A stretch of 64,000 nt of DNA from CBDCVY01 sp965223245 (GTDB taxonomy: Bacteria > Nitrospinota > Nitrospinia > Nitrospinales > Nitrospinaceae): contig CBDCVY010000013.1 in the NCBI GenBank assembly GCA_965223245.1, forward strand, positions 3,410,001-3,474,000. The letters run 5' to 3'. A model generated the notes under the pieces. It was not told where the DNA came from. It saw only the letters and a list, made by a program, of their open reading frames with translations, and made no database searches. Each line of letters starts with the position of its first letter. Within the stretch, counting starts at the first letter, position 1. A program made the position numbers and the translations under genes. Below, piece by piece: positions 17,582-27,164 of the stretch.

Positions 17582-18865
17582 TTATTTTACTGAAATCGCT
17601 TTCAATCCATTCATATAGGGACGAATGACTTCAGGAATTTCGATACTGCCATCGGCTGTTTGGTAGTTTTCCAGAACGGCAACAAACAACCGGCCCGCGG
17701 CCAGTCCCGAACCATTTAATGTATGGACTAATTCAGGTTTTCCACCGGCTTTTCTCTTAAACCGTATTTTTGCCCGTCGCGCCTGGTAGTCTGTAAAATT
17801 GCTGCAGGATGAAATTTCTCTATAAGCATTTTGACTTGGGATCCAGACTTCTAAATCAAATGTTTTTGCCGCAGAGAATCCCAGGTCCCCTGTACACAAA
17901 TTAGCCACCCGATAAGGCAGCTTAAGTTTCTCTAGAATGGACTCAGCATCTTTTACCAGTTTTTCCAGCTCTTCATAGGACCTTTCCGGAGGAACAAATT
18001 TCACCAGTTCCACCTTGTCAAATTGATGCTGACGAATAATACCCTGAGTATCTTTTCCATGAGAACCGGCCTCTCTCCGAAAACAAAGGGTATATGCTGC
18101 ATAGGCAATAGGCAATTCTTCTTCTTTTAAAACTTCATCACGATGATAATTTGTCACCGGTACTTCTGCGGTGGGAATTAAATAAAAGGGATCTTCATTT
18201 AGCTTAAATAAATCTTCTTCGAATTTTGGAAGCTGCCCTGTTCCCTCCAAGGTTTCTGCTTTGACAAGAACGGGAGGATAAATTTCCTCGTAACCATTTT
18301 CCTTAGTTTGGACATCTAACATGAATTGGATTAACGCTCTTAGTAAGGTAGCGCCTTTTCCTTTAAACACGGCAAAACGTGCTCCGGAAATTTTTGCGGC
18401 TCGTTTCAAATCTAAAATATCTAATCCCTCACCCAGCTCCAGGTGATTTTTGATATTAAAATCAAATTCCGGTTTGTCTCCCCAATACCGTAGAATTTCG
18501 TTTTGTGATTCATCTTGACCTTCTGGTACTGAATCATCAGGTAAGTTCGGAATTTTTAACAGGATGGAACGAATTTGGCTTTCTGAGTCTCGGGTTACGT
18601 CTTCAAGATTTTTTATTTCAAGATTCATTTTCTTGACTTGTTCCATCTGCTTAGAAGCATCTTCACCTTCCCGTTTAAGTTTCCCTACTTCTGCAGAAAG
18701 TTTGTTTTTCTGATTTTTCAGGGATTCCATTTGCTTTTGCTTGTCTCGATGTTCCCCATCCATTTGTACTAAACGATCAAGTTCCGCAGAAGTGCTTGCA
18801 CCTCTCCGGTTGAGTTGATCTTTGATTAATTGGAAATTTTCCCTAATATGTTTGATATCGAGCAT
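17582..18865 (-). CDS. serS: Seryl-tRNA synthetase
   Basis: The 427-residue enzyme charges tRNA-Ser in the cytoplasm. It has the long antiparallel coiled-coil arm that grips the tRNA-Ser variable arm (residues 30-105, full of Lys/Glu), followed by the class II catalytic core: motif 2 LCFRREAGSHGKDTQGIIRQ, FDKVELVKF, and motif 3 LNGSGLAAGRLFVAVLENYQ. The length is typical. Its ATG shares one base with the stop of the upstream TPR lipoprotein gene (TAATG), so the two are translationally coupled. A tRNA-Ser gene starts 88 bases downstream. Confidence 0.98.
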   Translation of the reverse strand: MLDIKHIRENFQLIKDQLNRRGASTSAELDRLVQMDGEHRDKQKQMESLKNQKNKLSAEVGKLKREGEDASKQMEQVKKMNLEIKNLEDVTRDSESQIRSILLKIPNLPDDSVPEGQDESQNEILRYWGDKPEFDFNIKNHLELGEGLDILDLKRAAKISGARFAVFKGKGATLLRALIQFMLDVQTKENGYEEIYPPVLVKAETLEGTGQLPKFEEDLFKLNEDPFYLIPTAEVPVTNYHRDEVLKEEELPIAYAAYTLCFRREAGSHGKDTQGIIRQHQFDKVELVKFVPPERSYEELEKLVKDAESILEKLKLPYRVANLCTGDLGFSAAKTFDLEVWIPSQNAYREISSCSNFTDYQARRAKIRFKRKAGGKPELVHTLNGSGLAAGRLFVAVLENYQTADGSIEIPEVIRPYMNGLKAISVK

Positions 18866-19731
18866 TAGCGTCTGGACCTTTTTCTACTTCGTCTTTTATA
18901 TCTTGGTATTTTCTTTTTAGAACGCCCGCCCTTTTTGATGCGTTTATTGATTCCCTCCAGTTTCATTTTGATCAGGGCGGGATAGGGATAACTGTTTTCC
19001 ATACTTTTGAAACGATTATAAGCCAGTTTCAATTTGCCTTCATCTTCTAAACAAGACGCCATGATGAATTCCATTTCATGGTTGAATCGGCTTCCCGGAT
19101 ATTCAACTTTAAAATTGGAATATTGATCGCGGGCGTCAGGACAACGTTTTAATGAATAAAGTATCTCTGTAATCCGGTAATAAGTTTCTTCACTCCAAGC
19201 ATTGTGTGGATATTGCTCCAACAACATTTCAAATTCGACAAGCGCTTGTTCATAATTATTTTTTTTGAGATAAATGGTAGCAATCCGAAACTGATGTTCC
19301 GGCTTTACCTCTGCATTATCAAAATTGTTAATTAACTTTTGATACTCAATAATTGCCTGGTCTAAGTCTTCAAAAGAGTTTTCTACAATATCGGCAATAT
19401 TTTTTTGAGCTTCATAAGCAAATTTACCGGGAGGAATCATTTCCACGACTTCCTGAAAATAACTGATGGCTTGCTCAGCTTCTCCCAGACCAAAATAATA
19501 TATTTCACCCAGTCGAAATAATGATTCCTCTGCAAAGGGACCTGAGGGTTTAATTTTTAATATCGATTTGAAAATCTCTACAGCACTATGATTTCTACCT
19601 TCGACCCACTCCACATTGGCTTTTGTAAGTAATTCTTTTACCCGGGAATCTTCGCAACTCATTAATAAGAAAGTCACAAATAAAAGACCAATTATTCGCA
19701 AAGACCAATTTTGGTAAGAAATTAATTGCAT
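18865..19731 (-). CDS. TPR lipoprotein, BamD/YbgF-like
   Basis: A signal sequence ends in LLMSCED, giving a lipid-anchored Cys near residue 26. Five to six tetratricopeptide repeats follow (residues 33-250), for example LFRLGEIYYFGLGEAEQAIS and QFRIATIYLKKNNYEQALVE, the layout of BamD and the YbgF/CpoB tail. The final 30 residues are very basic (GGRSKKKIPRYKRRSRKRSR), which is odd for an exported lipoprotein and might bind nucleic acid, lipid phosphate or peptidoglycan. It overlaps serS by one base. BamD function is not established; TPR scaffold in the periplasm is the safe statement. Confidence 0.75.
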   Translation of the reverse strand: MQLISYQNWSLRIIGLLFVTFLLMSCEDSRVKELLTKANVEWVEGRNHSAVEIFKSILKIKPSGPFAEESLFRLGEIYYFGLGEAEQAISYFQEVVEMIPPGKFAYEAQKNIADIVENSFEDLDQAIIEYQKLINNFDNAEVKPEHQFRIATIYLKKNNYEQALVEFEMLLEQYPHNAWSEETYYRITEILYSLKRCPDARDQYSNFKVEYPGSRFNHEMEFIMASCLEDEGKLKLAYNRFKSMENSYPYPALIKMKLEGINKRIKKGGRSKKKIPRYKRRSRKRSRR

Positions 19732-19864
19732 TTAAATTAAATTGTTTTGGGAATTAAATGTGTGAAAACAAACTAAAAAACTAAACGCCCCACAGTTTCC
19801 TTAGAAAAGGGGGGCGGAAATCACCTTTGAATTCATCATCCTGAAATACAACCAAAAATTTTTC

Positions 19865-19893
19865 ACCCATAAAAGTAAAAACTTTACGTGGGT
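19865..19893 (-). terminator. Possible gyrA terminator
   Basis: On the minus strand, ACCCACGTAAAG pairs imperfectly with CTTTTATGGGT around a short loop and is followed by GAAAAATTTTT. It begins 10 bases after the gyrA stop codon. Confidence 0.45.
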
Positions 19894-19903
19894 TTTAAAA
19901 AAA

Positions 19904-22321
19904 TTATTCAACAAATTTTTCTACAGCCATTACACGATTATCATCTTCAATACGGGTAAGACGGACTCCTTGCGTGTTGCGGCCCATAACGGATATCTCA
20001 TTCACCATCATTCGGATAATATTGCCCTTAGAAGTTACAATTAAAAGTTCATCATTATCATTTACTTGTTCTACGGCAACAACGGATCCTATTTTATCGT
20101 TACATTTAATAGTAATGACTCCAAGACCACCCCGCCCTTGTACCGGGTAATCGTCTAAAGGAGTTCGTTTTCCATAACCTTTTTCTGTGACGGTTAAAAT
20201 AGAATTTCCGGGCTCTACAATATCAGCCCCCACAACATAATCTTCGCCGCGAAATCGAATTCCCTGAACCCCGCGTCCTGTGCGGCCGATTGCCCGAACA
20301 TCTGATTCATTAAACCTAATAGACATGCCTTCTTTAGTGACCAATAATACATCTTTGGTTCCATCACTTAATTTAGCCTCAATCACACGATCTCCAGCAT
20401 CAACCGTTAACCCAATGATTCCGCCTTGTCGGACATTGCTATAAGCCATAAGAGATGTTTTTTTAACCACACCTCCCCTTGTGATGCAGATCACGTATTT
20501 ATCTTTTTCAAACGTTTTTACAGAAAGAATACTGGCAATTTTTTCATCCGGCTGCAAATTGATTAAGTTGGCAATTGATTTTCCTTTTGCGGTGCGGCTT
20601 GCCTCGGGGATGTTATAAACTTTAAGCCAATGAATTTTACCGATACTGGTAAATATTAAAAGATAATCCAGCGTGGAGGCTACAAATAGCTGGTGGACCA
20701 CATCCAGTTCCACAACACCCATTCCCTTTATGCCTTTACCCCCGCGTTTTTGTGATCGATAATTTGCGATATTCTGCCGTTTTATATACCCGCTGCGAGA
20801 ATATGTCACTACAACGTCTTCATCTGCAATCATATCTTCAATATGAATTTCCGCCTCATCGGTTTCAATTATTTCTGTTCGACGGTCGTCACCATATTTA
20901 TCCTTGATTTCAATTAATTCGTCCCGAATAATTTTTAATTTCACATCTTCATTTGCCAAAATATTTTCAAATTTTGCAATCTCTTTGCGAGTCGCTTCTA
21001 ACTCATCCACAATTTTTTGTCGTTCTAATCCGGTCAATCTTTGCAAACGCATATCCAAAATTGCTTTTGCTTGAATTTCGGAAAGTTCAAACTGTGTCAT
21101 CAAACCCGTTCTCGCTTCACTCGGGTCTGCGGCTTGACGAATTAATTTGACTACAGCATCCATGTTATCGATGGCAATTTTTAGGCCTTCGAAAATATGT
21201 TCTTTTTCCCGTGCTTTTTTGAGATCAAATTCAGTGCGACGAGTAACAATCTCTTGACGGAAAATAATAAACTGATGCAACATTTCTTTCAGGTTGAGGA
21301 CCTTGGGTTCCTTTCTTACCAAAGCCAGCATGATAATCCCGAAGGTCTCCTGCATTTGGGTGTTTTTATAAAGCGTATTAAGCACAACCTGAGAGTTGAC
21401 TCCCTTTTTGAGTTCAATGACTACACGAATACCATCACGATCCGACTCATCTCTTAAATCAGAAATTCCTTCTAAGCGTTTATCTCGAACCAGTTGAGCA
21501 ATTTTTTCCATTAACCGCGCTTTATTAACCTGAAATGGTAATTCACGGACAATAATGAATTCACGGTCGCCCTTAGCATTATTTTCAATTTCAACACGGG
21601 CTCGTACTTTAATTTGTCCTCGTCCTGTGTAATAAGCAGATCGAATGCCTGAGGTACCAAAAATCAAACCTTGAGTGGGAAAATCCGGCCCGGGAATAAT
21701 TTTTAGAAGGTCTTCAATAGTACTATCCGGTTCATTAATAAGATGGATTGCGGCATTCACCACTTCTCTTAAGTTATGTGGGGGAATATTGGTCGCCATG
21801 CCCACAGCAATTCCAGAGGCTCCGTTTACCAACAATTGAGGAAAGGCGGCTGGTAAAACAGTAGGTTCTGTTAAAGATTCGTCGTAAGTAGGAATAAATT
21901 GAACGGTATCTTTCTCCAGGTCGCGAAGCATTTCTTGAGTAATTTGTTCCATTCGGATTTCTGTGTAACGCATCGCCGCTGCAGAATCACCATCCACAGA
22001 ACCAAAATTACCCTGGCCATCCACCAAAGGGTTTCGAAGGGAAAAAGGCTGTGCCATTCGAACAATCGTGTCATAAACAGCCATTTCTCCATGGGGATGA
22101 TATTTACCAATTACATCACCCACAATACGCGCCGACTTTTTATAAGGCCGATTAAAAGTATTGCTTTGCTCATGCATGGCAAAAAGCGTTCGCCGATGAA
22201 CGGGTTTCAATCCATCTCGGATATCAGGCAAAGCCCGGCCGATAATTACGCTCATAGCATAGTCGAGATAGGCACTACGCATTTCATCTTCAATATTAAT
22301 TTTTTCGATTATTTCGCCCAT
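19904..22321 (-). CDS. gyrA: DNA gyrase subunit A
   Basis: GyrA cuts and reseals DNA within the A2B2 gyrase. Tyr119 (AAAMRYTEIRM) is the catalytic Tyr, equal to Tyr122 of E. coli. The breakage-reunion domain covers residues 1-500 and the DNA-wrapping C-terminal domain 500-805, with GyrA box SQKRGGKGIKGM near residue 530, which separates it from ParC. In the quinolone pocket the sequence is HPHGEMAVYD where E. coli has HPHGDSAVYD, so Ser83 is Met here and Asp82 is Glu; Asp87 is kept. The gene lies 200 bases downstream of gyrB on the same strand. Confidence 0.98.
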   Translation of the reverse strand: MGEIIEKINIEDEMRSAYLDYAMSVIIGRALPDIRDGLKPVHRRTLFAMHEQSNTFNRPYKKSARIVGDVIGKYHPHGEMAVYDTIVRMAQPFSLRNPLVDGQGNFGSVDGDSAAAMRYTEIRMEQITQEMLRDLEKDTVQFIPTYDESLTEPTVLPAAFPQLLVNGASGIAVGMATNIPPHNLREVVNAAIHLINEPDSTIEDLLKIIPGPDFPTQGLIFGTSGIRSAYYTGRGQIKVRARVEIENNAKGDREFIIVRELPFQVNKARLMEKIAQLVRDKRLEGISDLRDESDRDGIRVVIELKKGVNSQVVLNTLYKNTQMQETFGIIMLALVRKEPKVLNLKEMLHQFIIFRQEIVTRRTEFDLKKAREKEHIFEGLKIAIDNMDAVVKLIRQAADPSEARTGLMTQFELSEIQAKAILDMRLQRLTGLERQKIVDELEATRKEIAKFENILANEDVKLKIIRDELIEIKDKYGDDRRTEIIETDEAEIHIEDMIADEDVVVTYSRSGYIKRQNIANYRSQKRGGKGIKGMGVVELDVVHQLFVASTLDYLLIFTSIGKIHWLKVYNIPEASRTAKGKSIANLINLQPDEKIASILSVKTFEKDKYVICITRGGVVKKTSLMAYSNVRQGGIIGLTVDAGDRVIEAKLSDGTKDVLLVTKEGMSIRFNESDVRAIGRTGRGVQGIRFRGEDYVVGADIVEPGNSILTVTEKGYGKRTPLDDYPVQGRGGLGVITIKCNDKIGSVVAVEQVNDNDELLIVTSKGNIIRMMVNEISVMGRNTQGVRLTRIEDDNRVMAVEKFVE

Positions 22322-22522
22322 AAATTTATTAAATGTAAAAAAGATTTAAGTTTTGATGACGATCGACTCATCCATCAAAGAAGCTCTAAGAGGATTTTTA
22401 TATTCCTACATATTTCGGGGAATTTATCTTATTTAAATAAAATCTAATTTTAATATAACTATTAAGAAGCAAATTGGTTAAGAACTAATTTGGAAACTAT
22501 TTTTGCCGCAAAAGCTGATTAA

Positions 22523-25129
22523 CTAAATATCAATATTTTTAGCATCAACTGCATTTTTCTGAATAAACTCTCGCCTCGGTTCTACTGCATCTCCCATAAG
22601 GGTAGAAAACAATTCCTCTAATTCCACCATGTCCTCAGCTCTCACTTGCAGTAACACCCGACTGTCGGGATTCATAGTGGTTTCCCAAAGTTGATCCGGG
22701 TTCATTTCCCCTAACCCTTTATAACGCTGGATATACAAACCGGACTTCCCTGATTCCAGGATGGCCTCCAATAATTTTTCTTTGTTTGCCACATCAACTG
22801 CGTCATCTTTGTTGATTAAAGTAAATGGCGGATGATCCATATCTCTCAAAGGTTCGTACAATTCATAGAGATTTTGAATTAAGGCTGATTTAATTAAATC
22901 GGAATTAAAAAGAATATGGAATTCTCTTCCTTGCCTACGTCCTTGAATAGTGATTTGGTAAAGCTGTTTTTCTAAGTCGTAACTTATTTCAAATGAAACA
23001 TCCTTCACCATAAGATTTAAGTCAATTCTCTCAAATCCATGTTCTGTTTTGGATTGGTAAATATTTTCCTTTTGTGGTTCTAACTCTATTCCAAAGTTTT
23101 TAAAATGTTGTTCTTCCTCTTTTCCCAATTCCTGTCCGTTAATTAAAGTCAAAGGAAGATTATTCAACTTATTTTTAATATCATATTTTTTTCGATTCTC
23201 TTTTTCCAACAAATTATCTACCAACTGAACTAAAATTTTCAGGACACGATCCAAGGTTTTAAAACTATCTTCAGAGAGCTTTTCTTTTACAAGTGCATTT
23301 AAAATTTCATAAGGAATATTATTTTTGGCTACCGTTTGTGAATAATCCCGAAACCTGATTAAATCATTAACTACCTTTACTAAATTTTTCCCTGAAAAAA
23401 CGTGGCCATTGCTGGAAGGTTTCACTTGTTGTTTTTCCGTTCCCTGTTCTACTAAAAACTGGGAAAGAATTTTTTCATCTTTTATATAATTTTCCTTTTT
23501 GCCTTTTTTAATTTTGAACAAGGGGGGTTGCGCAATGTACAAATAACCTTTTTCTATAATTTGTGGCATTTGGCGAAAAAAGAATGTTAACAAAAGAGTC
23601 CGAATATGAGAACCATCCACATCAGCATCTGTCATTATGATGATTTTATGATAGCGAATTTTATCAATGTTAAAATCGTTTATTCCTATCCCAGTCCCTA
23701 AAGCTGTAATAATTGCTCGAATTTCATCACTTCCTATGACTTTGTCGTATCTTGCTTTTTCTACATTTAAAATTTTTCCCTTTAAAGGCAGGATGGCTTG
23801 ATTTCGACGGTCACGCCCTTGTTTGGCTGAGCCACCAGCCGAATCTCCTTCCACAATATAAATTTCTGATAATGCCGGGTCCTTTTCAGAGCAATCCGCT
23901 AATTTGCCGGGAAGAGAGCTGATTTCCAATGCGCTTTTGCGACGGACCAAATCTTTGGCTTTTTTTGCAGCTTCCCTGGCTTGAGCAGCACTGATAGCCT
24001 TGCTCACAATGGACCTGGCCACGGAGGGTTCTTCTTCAAAAATCTGACCCAGTTTTTCATTTACCATTTGCTCAACTATTCCCTTCACCTCACTATTGCC
24101 TAATCTTCCCTTTGTCTGTCCTTCGAATTGAGGTTCTGGAATTTTGACACTGAGCACACAAACCAACCCTTCACGTACATCATCACCAGACAGGCTAATT
24201 CCTGCATTTTTCAACAACCCACTCTGGGTTGCGTAACTATTGATAGTACGAGTGAGTGCCGATCTAAACCCACTTAAATGCGAGCCTCCATCTCTAGTAT
24301 TTACGTTATTAACAAAAGTGAACATTTCTTCTTGATAGCCATCGTTATACTGCAATGCCAACTCTAAAATACAGTCGTCTTTTTCGCGTGCAATGTAAAT
24401 GGGTTTGGGATGAATCGATTTCTTACTTTTATTGAGATGCTGGATAAAAGAAACAATTCCACCTTCGTAAACAAAATCATGCTTGCGACCATCTCTCTCG
24501 TCATGAATGTGAATTTTTAATCCACGATTCAAAAAGGATAATTCACGCAGTCTTTTCGATAAAATATCAAAACTAAAATTAACTTCCGAAAAAATATCAC
24601 TATCGGGCAGAATAATTATTTTTGTCCCATTGGTATTGGTCTTTCCAATGATATCCAATGCAGTCATGGGTTTACCCCGCTCATATTTTTGCTGGTAAAC
24701 TTTACCTTCCCTTTTTATTTCTAATTCAAGAGATTCCGATAATGCATTCACAACAGAAACACCAACTCCGTGCAATCCTGCAGAAACTTGATAAGTATCT
24801 TTATCAAATTTCCCGCCGGCGTGAAGAACGGTCATAACTACTTCGGCAGCAGAAATATTTTTACCTTTGTGCAGGTCAACAGGAATACCTCGTCCATTAT
24901 CAGAAACCGTTACACGCCCATCAATATGCAAAATAACCTCAATTTCGCTACAGTGACCTGCGATGGCTTCGTCCACACTATTGTCAACCAACTCGTATAT
25001 AAGATGGTGTAAACCATCCTGCCCTGTACCTCCGATATACATGGCTGGTCGTTTACGAACGGCTTCTAAACCTTCAAGAATCTTAATATTTGATGAATCG
25101 TATGTTTTCTTTTGTTGTGATGATTCCAT
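22523..25129 (-). CDS. gyrB: DNA gyrase subunit B
   Basis: GyrB is the ATPase half of gyrase. The GHKL ATP-binding domain (ELVDNSVDEAIAGHC, VSDNGRGIPVD, GLHGVGVSVVNALS) is followed by the transducer and the Toprim domain with EGDSAGGSAKQGRDR and DADVDGSHIRTLL, and the tail ends QRYKGLGEMNPDQLW. At 868 residues it is longer than the 800-residue Gram-negative form: a stretch of about 220 charged residues (about 560-780) lies between the Toprim core and the tail, at the site of the known insertion. The order dnaA-gyrB-gyrA without dnaN or recF between them is noted. Confidence 0.98.
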   Translation of the reverse strand: MESSQQKKTYDSSNIKILEGLEAVRKRPAMYIGGTGQDGLHHLIYELVDNSVDEAIAGHCSEIEVILHIDGRVTVSDNGRGIPVDLHKGKNISAAEVVMTVLHAGGKFDKDTYQVSAGLHGVGVSVVNALSESLELEIKREGKVYQQKYERGKPMTALDIIGKTNTNGTKIIILPDSDIFSEVNFSFDILSKRLRELSFLNRGLKIHIHDERDGRKHDFVYEGGIVSFIQHLNKSKKSIHPKPIYIAREKDDCILELALQYNDGYQEEMFTFVNNVNTRDGGSHLSGFRSALTRTINSYATQSGLLKNAGISLSGDDVREGLVCVLSVKIPEPQFEGQTKGRLGNSEVKGIVEQMVNEKLGQIFEEEPSVARSIVSKAISAAQAREAAKKAKDLVRRKSALEISSLPGKLADCSEKDPALSEIYIVEGDSAGGSAKQGRDRRNQAILPLKGKILNVEKARYDKVIGSDEIRAIITALGTGIGINDFNIDKIRYHKIIIMTDADVDGSHIRTLLLTFFFRQMPQIIEKGYLYIAQPPLFKIKKGKKENYIKDEKILSQFLVEQGTEKQQVKPSSNGHVFSGKNLVKVVNDLIRFRDYSQTVAKNNIPYEILNALVKEKLSEDSFKTLDRVLKILVQLVDNLLEKENRKKYDIKNKLNNLPLTLINGQELGKEEEQHFKNFGIELEPQKENIYQSKTEHGFERIDLNLMVKDVSFEISYDLEKQLYQITIQGRRQGREFHILFNSDLIKSALIQNLYELYEPLRDMDHPPFTLINKDDAVDVANKEKLLEAILESGKSGLYIQRYKGLGEMNPDQLWETTMNPDSRVLLQVRAEDMVELEELFSTLMGDAVEPRREFIQKNAVDAKNIDI

Positions 25130-25368
25130 TTATTAATTACTAAAATAAAAAATAGTTAAAGAATAAAAACAAATAGTAGAAGTAGTAGGGGCTGTGAGTA
25201 AGTGGGAAAATATCGTAAATATTGAATTTTAAAGGAAAAAATTAAAGAATAATTTCTGAAATACTTGAGTCACTCCAGCACCGGGTGGGGAAAAATCCTT
25301 TCCTTATATATTATACTCTATTTTAAGCAATTTTATTCACAAAATTTCGACCGTTTTTCCACAATTTT
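25130..25368. other. Candidate replication origin region between dnaA and gyrB
   Basis: This 239-base AT-rich spacer separates dnaA from gyrB. It holds two one-mismatch DnaA boxes on the plus strand, TTATTCACA (25333-25341) and TTTTCCACA (25355-25363), 22 bases apart and close to the dnaA stop. A weaker TGTGAGTAA lies near 25193. The region 25130-25250 is A/T-rich as in an unwinding element. Two boxes are few for an origin, so this is tentative. Confidence 0.3.
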
Positions 25369-26706
25369 CTAACTTTCCAGGGATTTGATAATTTGCTGGA
25401 CGGTCTTAGATAACTCATTGTTTTCTTTAATAAAACCAGAAATTTTTTTATGGGAGAATATAACTGTTGTATGATCTTTACCCCCAAACTGTTTTCCAAT
25501 TTCCGGTAAAGAAGATTGAGTGTATTCCCGGCAAATATACATGGCGATTTGCCGTGGAATGGAGATGTCTCGAGAGCGTTTTTTGGATTTCAAATCGGTT
25601 ACTTTTATCTGAAAATAATGTGCAACCGTTTTTTGAATATTGTGAATTGTAAAATTTCGATTTTTGTCTACAGTAAAATCTTTCAGTACTTCTTTTGCTA
25701 GTTCTAAATTGAGATCCCGTTTAGTGAACGACGAGTAAGCAATCACTCGCAACAATAAACCTTCTAATTCCCGGATATTGGATTTGATATTATTTGCTAA
25801 AAACATGGCAACATCTTGCGGGATTTTCTTTTTATGAGTTTCTGCTTTTTGAAATAAAATTGCCATCTTGGTTTCTAAATCCGGAGGCATAATATCGGCT
25901 ATCAATCCACTTTCAAAACGGGAGCGTAATCGTTCTTCAATTTTCTGCATATCTTTTGGATAGCGATCACTAGAAATCACAATTTGCTTATGATATTCGT
26001 AAAGTGAATTAAAGGTATAGAAGAACTCTTCTTGGGTTCTTTCCTTACCTGCGATGAATTGAATGTCATCGACTAATAAAACGTCTAAAGGGCGATACCT
26101 TTCTCTAAACTGAGGCATTCTGTCTTTTTTTATGGATTCTATTAAATCAATTGTAAAACTCTCTGCAGAAATATAGCGAACGCGTATGTTTGGATTATTT
26201 TTGACAATTTCATTTCCAATTGCATGAAGTAAGTGGGTTTTTCCTAACCCGACAGCACCATAAATAAATAATGGATTGTAGTTTTGAGCGGGATTTTGAA
26301 CTACCGCCTGGCTAGCGGCATGGGCAAATTGATTATTGGGTCCAATTACAAAATTATCAAACGTATATTTAATGTTCAAAAACGTTAAATTGGTCTGAGG
26401 TTTGAACTCGTTGATATCTTCTTTTATTTTTGTTTTATTGTTTATGGTTTTTTTATCAGAGTTTTGAGGTTCTCCCACCAAAAATTGAACTTTTAAATCT
26501 TTTTTGGATACGTTGTTTAGAGTTTTTTGTATTAACTCAAGGTAGTTTTCGGTTAAACAACGCTCGAAAAACTGGTTGGGTACTGCCAAAGTAAAGTTTC
26601 CATCATCTTGATTACATGGATAAATGGGAGTAAACCAGGTCAAAAAGTTTTCAGGAAGAATTTTCTTTTCAATTTCATCCAGACAGTTTTTCCAAAGAAT
26701 TTCCAT
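25369..26706 (-). CDS. dnaA: Chromosomal replication initiator DnaA
   Basis: The 445-residue protein has all four domains. The N-terminal domain I starts MEILWKNCLDEIEKKI; a short linker runs to residue 105. The AAA+ domain has FVIGPNNQFAHAA, Walker A GAVGLGKTHLLHAIGNE near residues 150-166 and Walker B LLVDDIQFIAG. Domain IV carries the DnaA signature helix-turn-helix ending FGGKDHTTVIFSHKK. It binds TTATCCACA boxes and opens the origin. Upstream there are about 450 gene-free bases; downstream lies the spacer with two near-boxes. Confidence 0.98.
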   Translation of the reverse strand: MEILWKNCLDEIEKKILPENFLTWFTPIYPCNQDDGNFTLAVPNQFFERCLTENYLELIQKTLNNVSKKDLKVQFLVGEPQNSDKKTINNKTKIKEDINEFKPQTNLTFLNIKYTFDNFVIGPNNQFAHAASQAVVQNPAQNYNPLFIYGAVGLGKTHLLHAIGNEIVKNNPNIRVRYISAESFTIDLIESIKKDRMPQFRERYRPLDVLLVDDIQFIAGKERTQEEFFYTFNSLYEYHKQIVISSDRYPKDMQKIEERLRSRFESGLIADIMPPDLETKMAILFQKAETHKKKIPQDVAMFLANNIKSNIRELEGLLLRVIAYSSFTKRDLNLELAKEVLKDFTVDKNRNFTIHNIQKTVAHYFQIKVTDLKSKKRSRDISIPRQIAMYICREYTQSSLPEIGKQFGGKDHTTVIFSHKKISGFIKENNELSKTVQQIIKSLES

Positions 26707-27164
26707 AGGGCACTTTAAGAAAAGTTTTTGGGTGGGGAAATAGGAATATATAAGACAGAATTTAGGAAATCAATAGGAAAAAAAAACGAAAATTGATTTT
26801 AATTGGCTAAGTGTTTTGAAATAGAAGTTTTCCAAGATTAATTTTTTTTTAAAATTATTTTTTTTCTGTCCTCGTTTTTAACCCATCAAGGTATTACCTA
26901 TTGAGTCTATTCCCTATTCAATTGAATCTAAATAAGTTAATGAGTTTTTATTTAAATAATGAAAAATAGAAATCTATTTCGGTAATAATTAAGCCGGAAA
27001 TAAGTAATGGAAACTTTTTAAATAATGTAAAAAAAATAGGGACAGACGTTGTTAATAAATTTTGGGTGAAATGCTGACCTGAATGCCAATGAAAAGTTGT
27101 TGCCTGAACACCAGAAAATTTTTTGAAATTTAAGTTACTATTTTATGAATTTCTATAGGGTTGA
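26707..27164. other. Gene-free AT-rich region upstream of dnaA
   Basis: No coding frame is seen in these 458 bases. They contain long T and A runs (for example 26842-26872) but no TTATCCACA-like box that I can find within one mismatch. The dnaA promoter must be here. The AT-rich tracts could be an alternative unwinding element. Confidence 0.45.

Noticed and set aside
21899..22447. A 182-codon forward frame antisense to gyrA
   Set aside because: gyrA is certain; long antisense frames are common over such genes.
26707..27164. Origin upstream of dnaA
   Set aside because: No DnaA box within one mismatch was found here, whereas two lie on the other side of dnaA.
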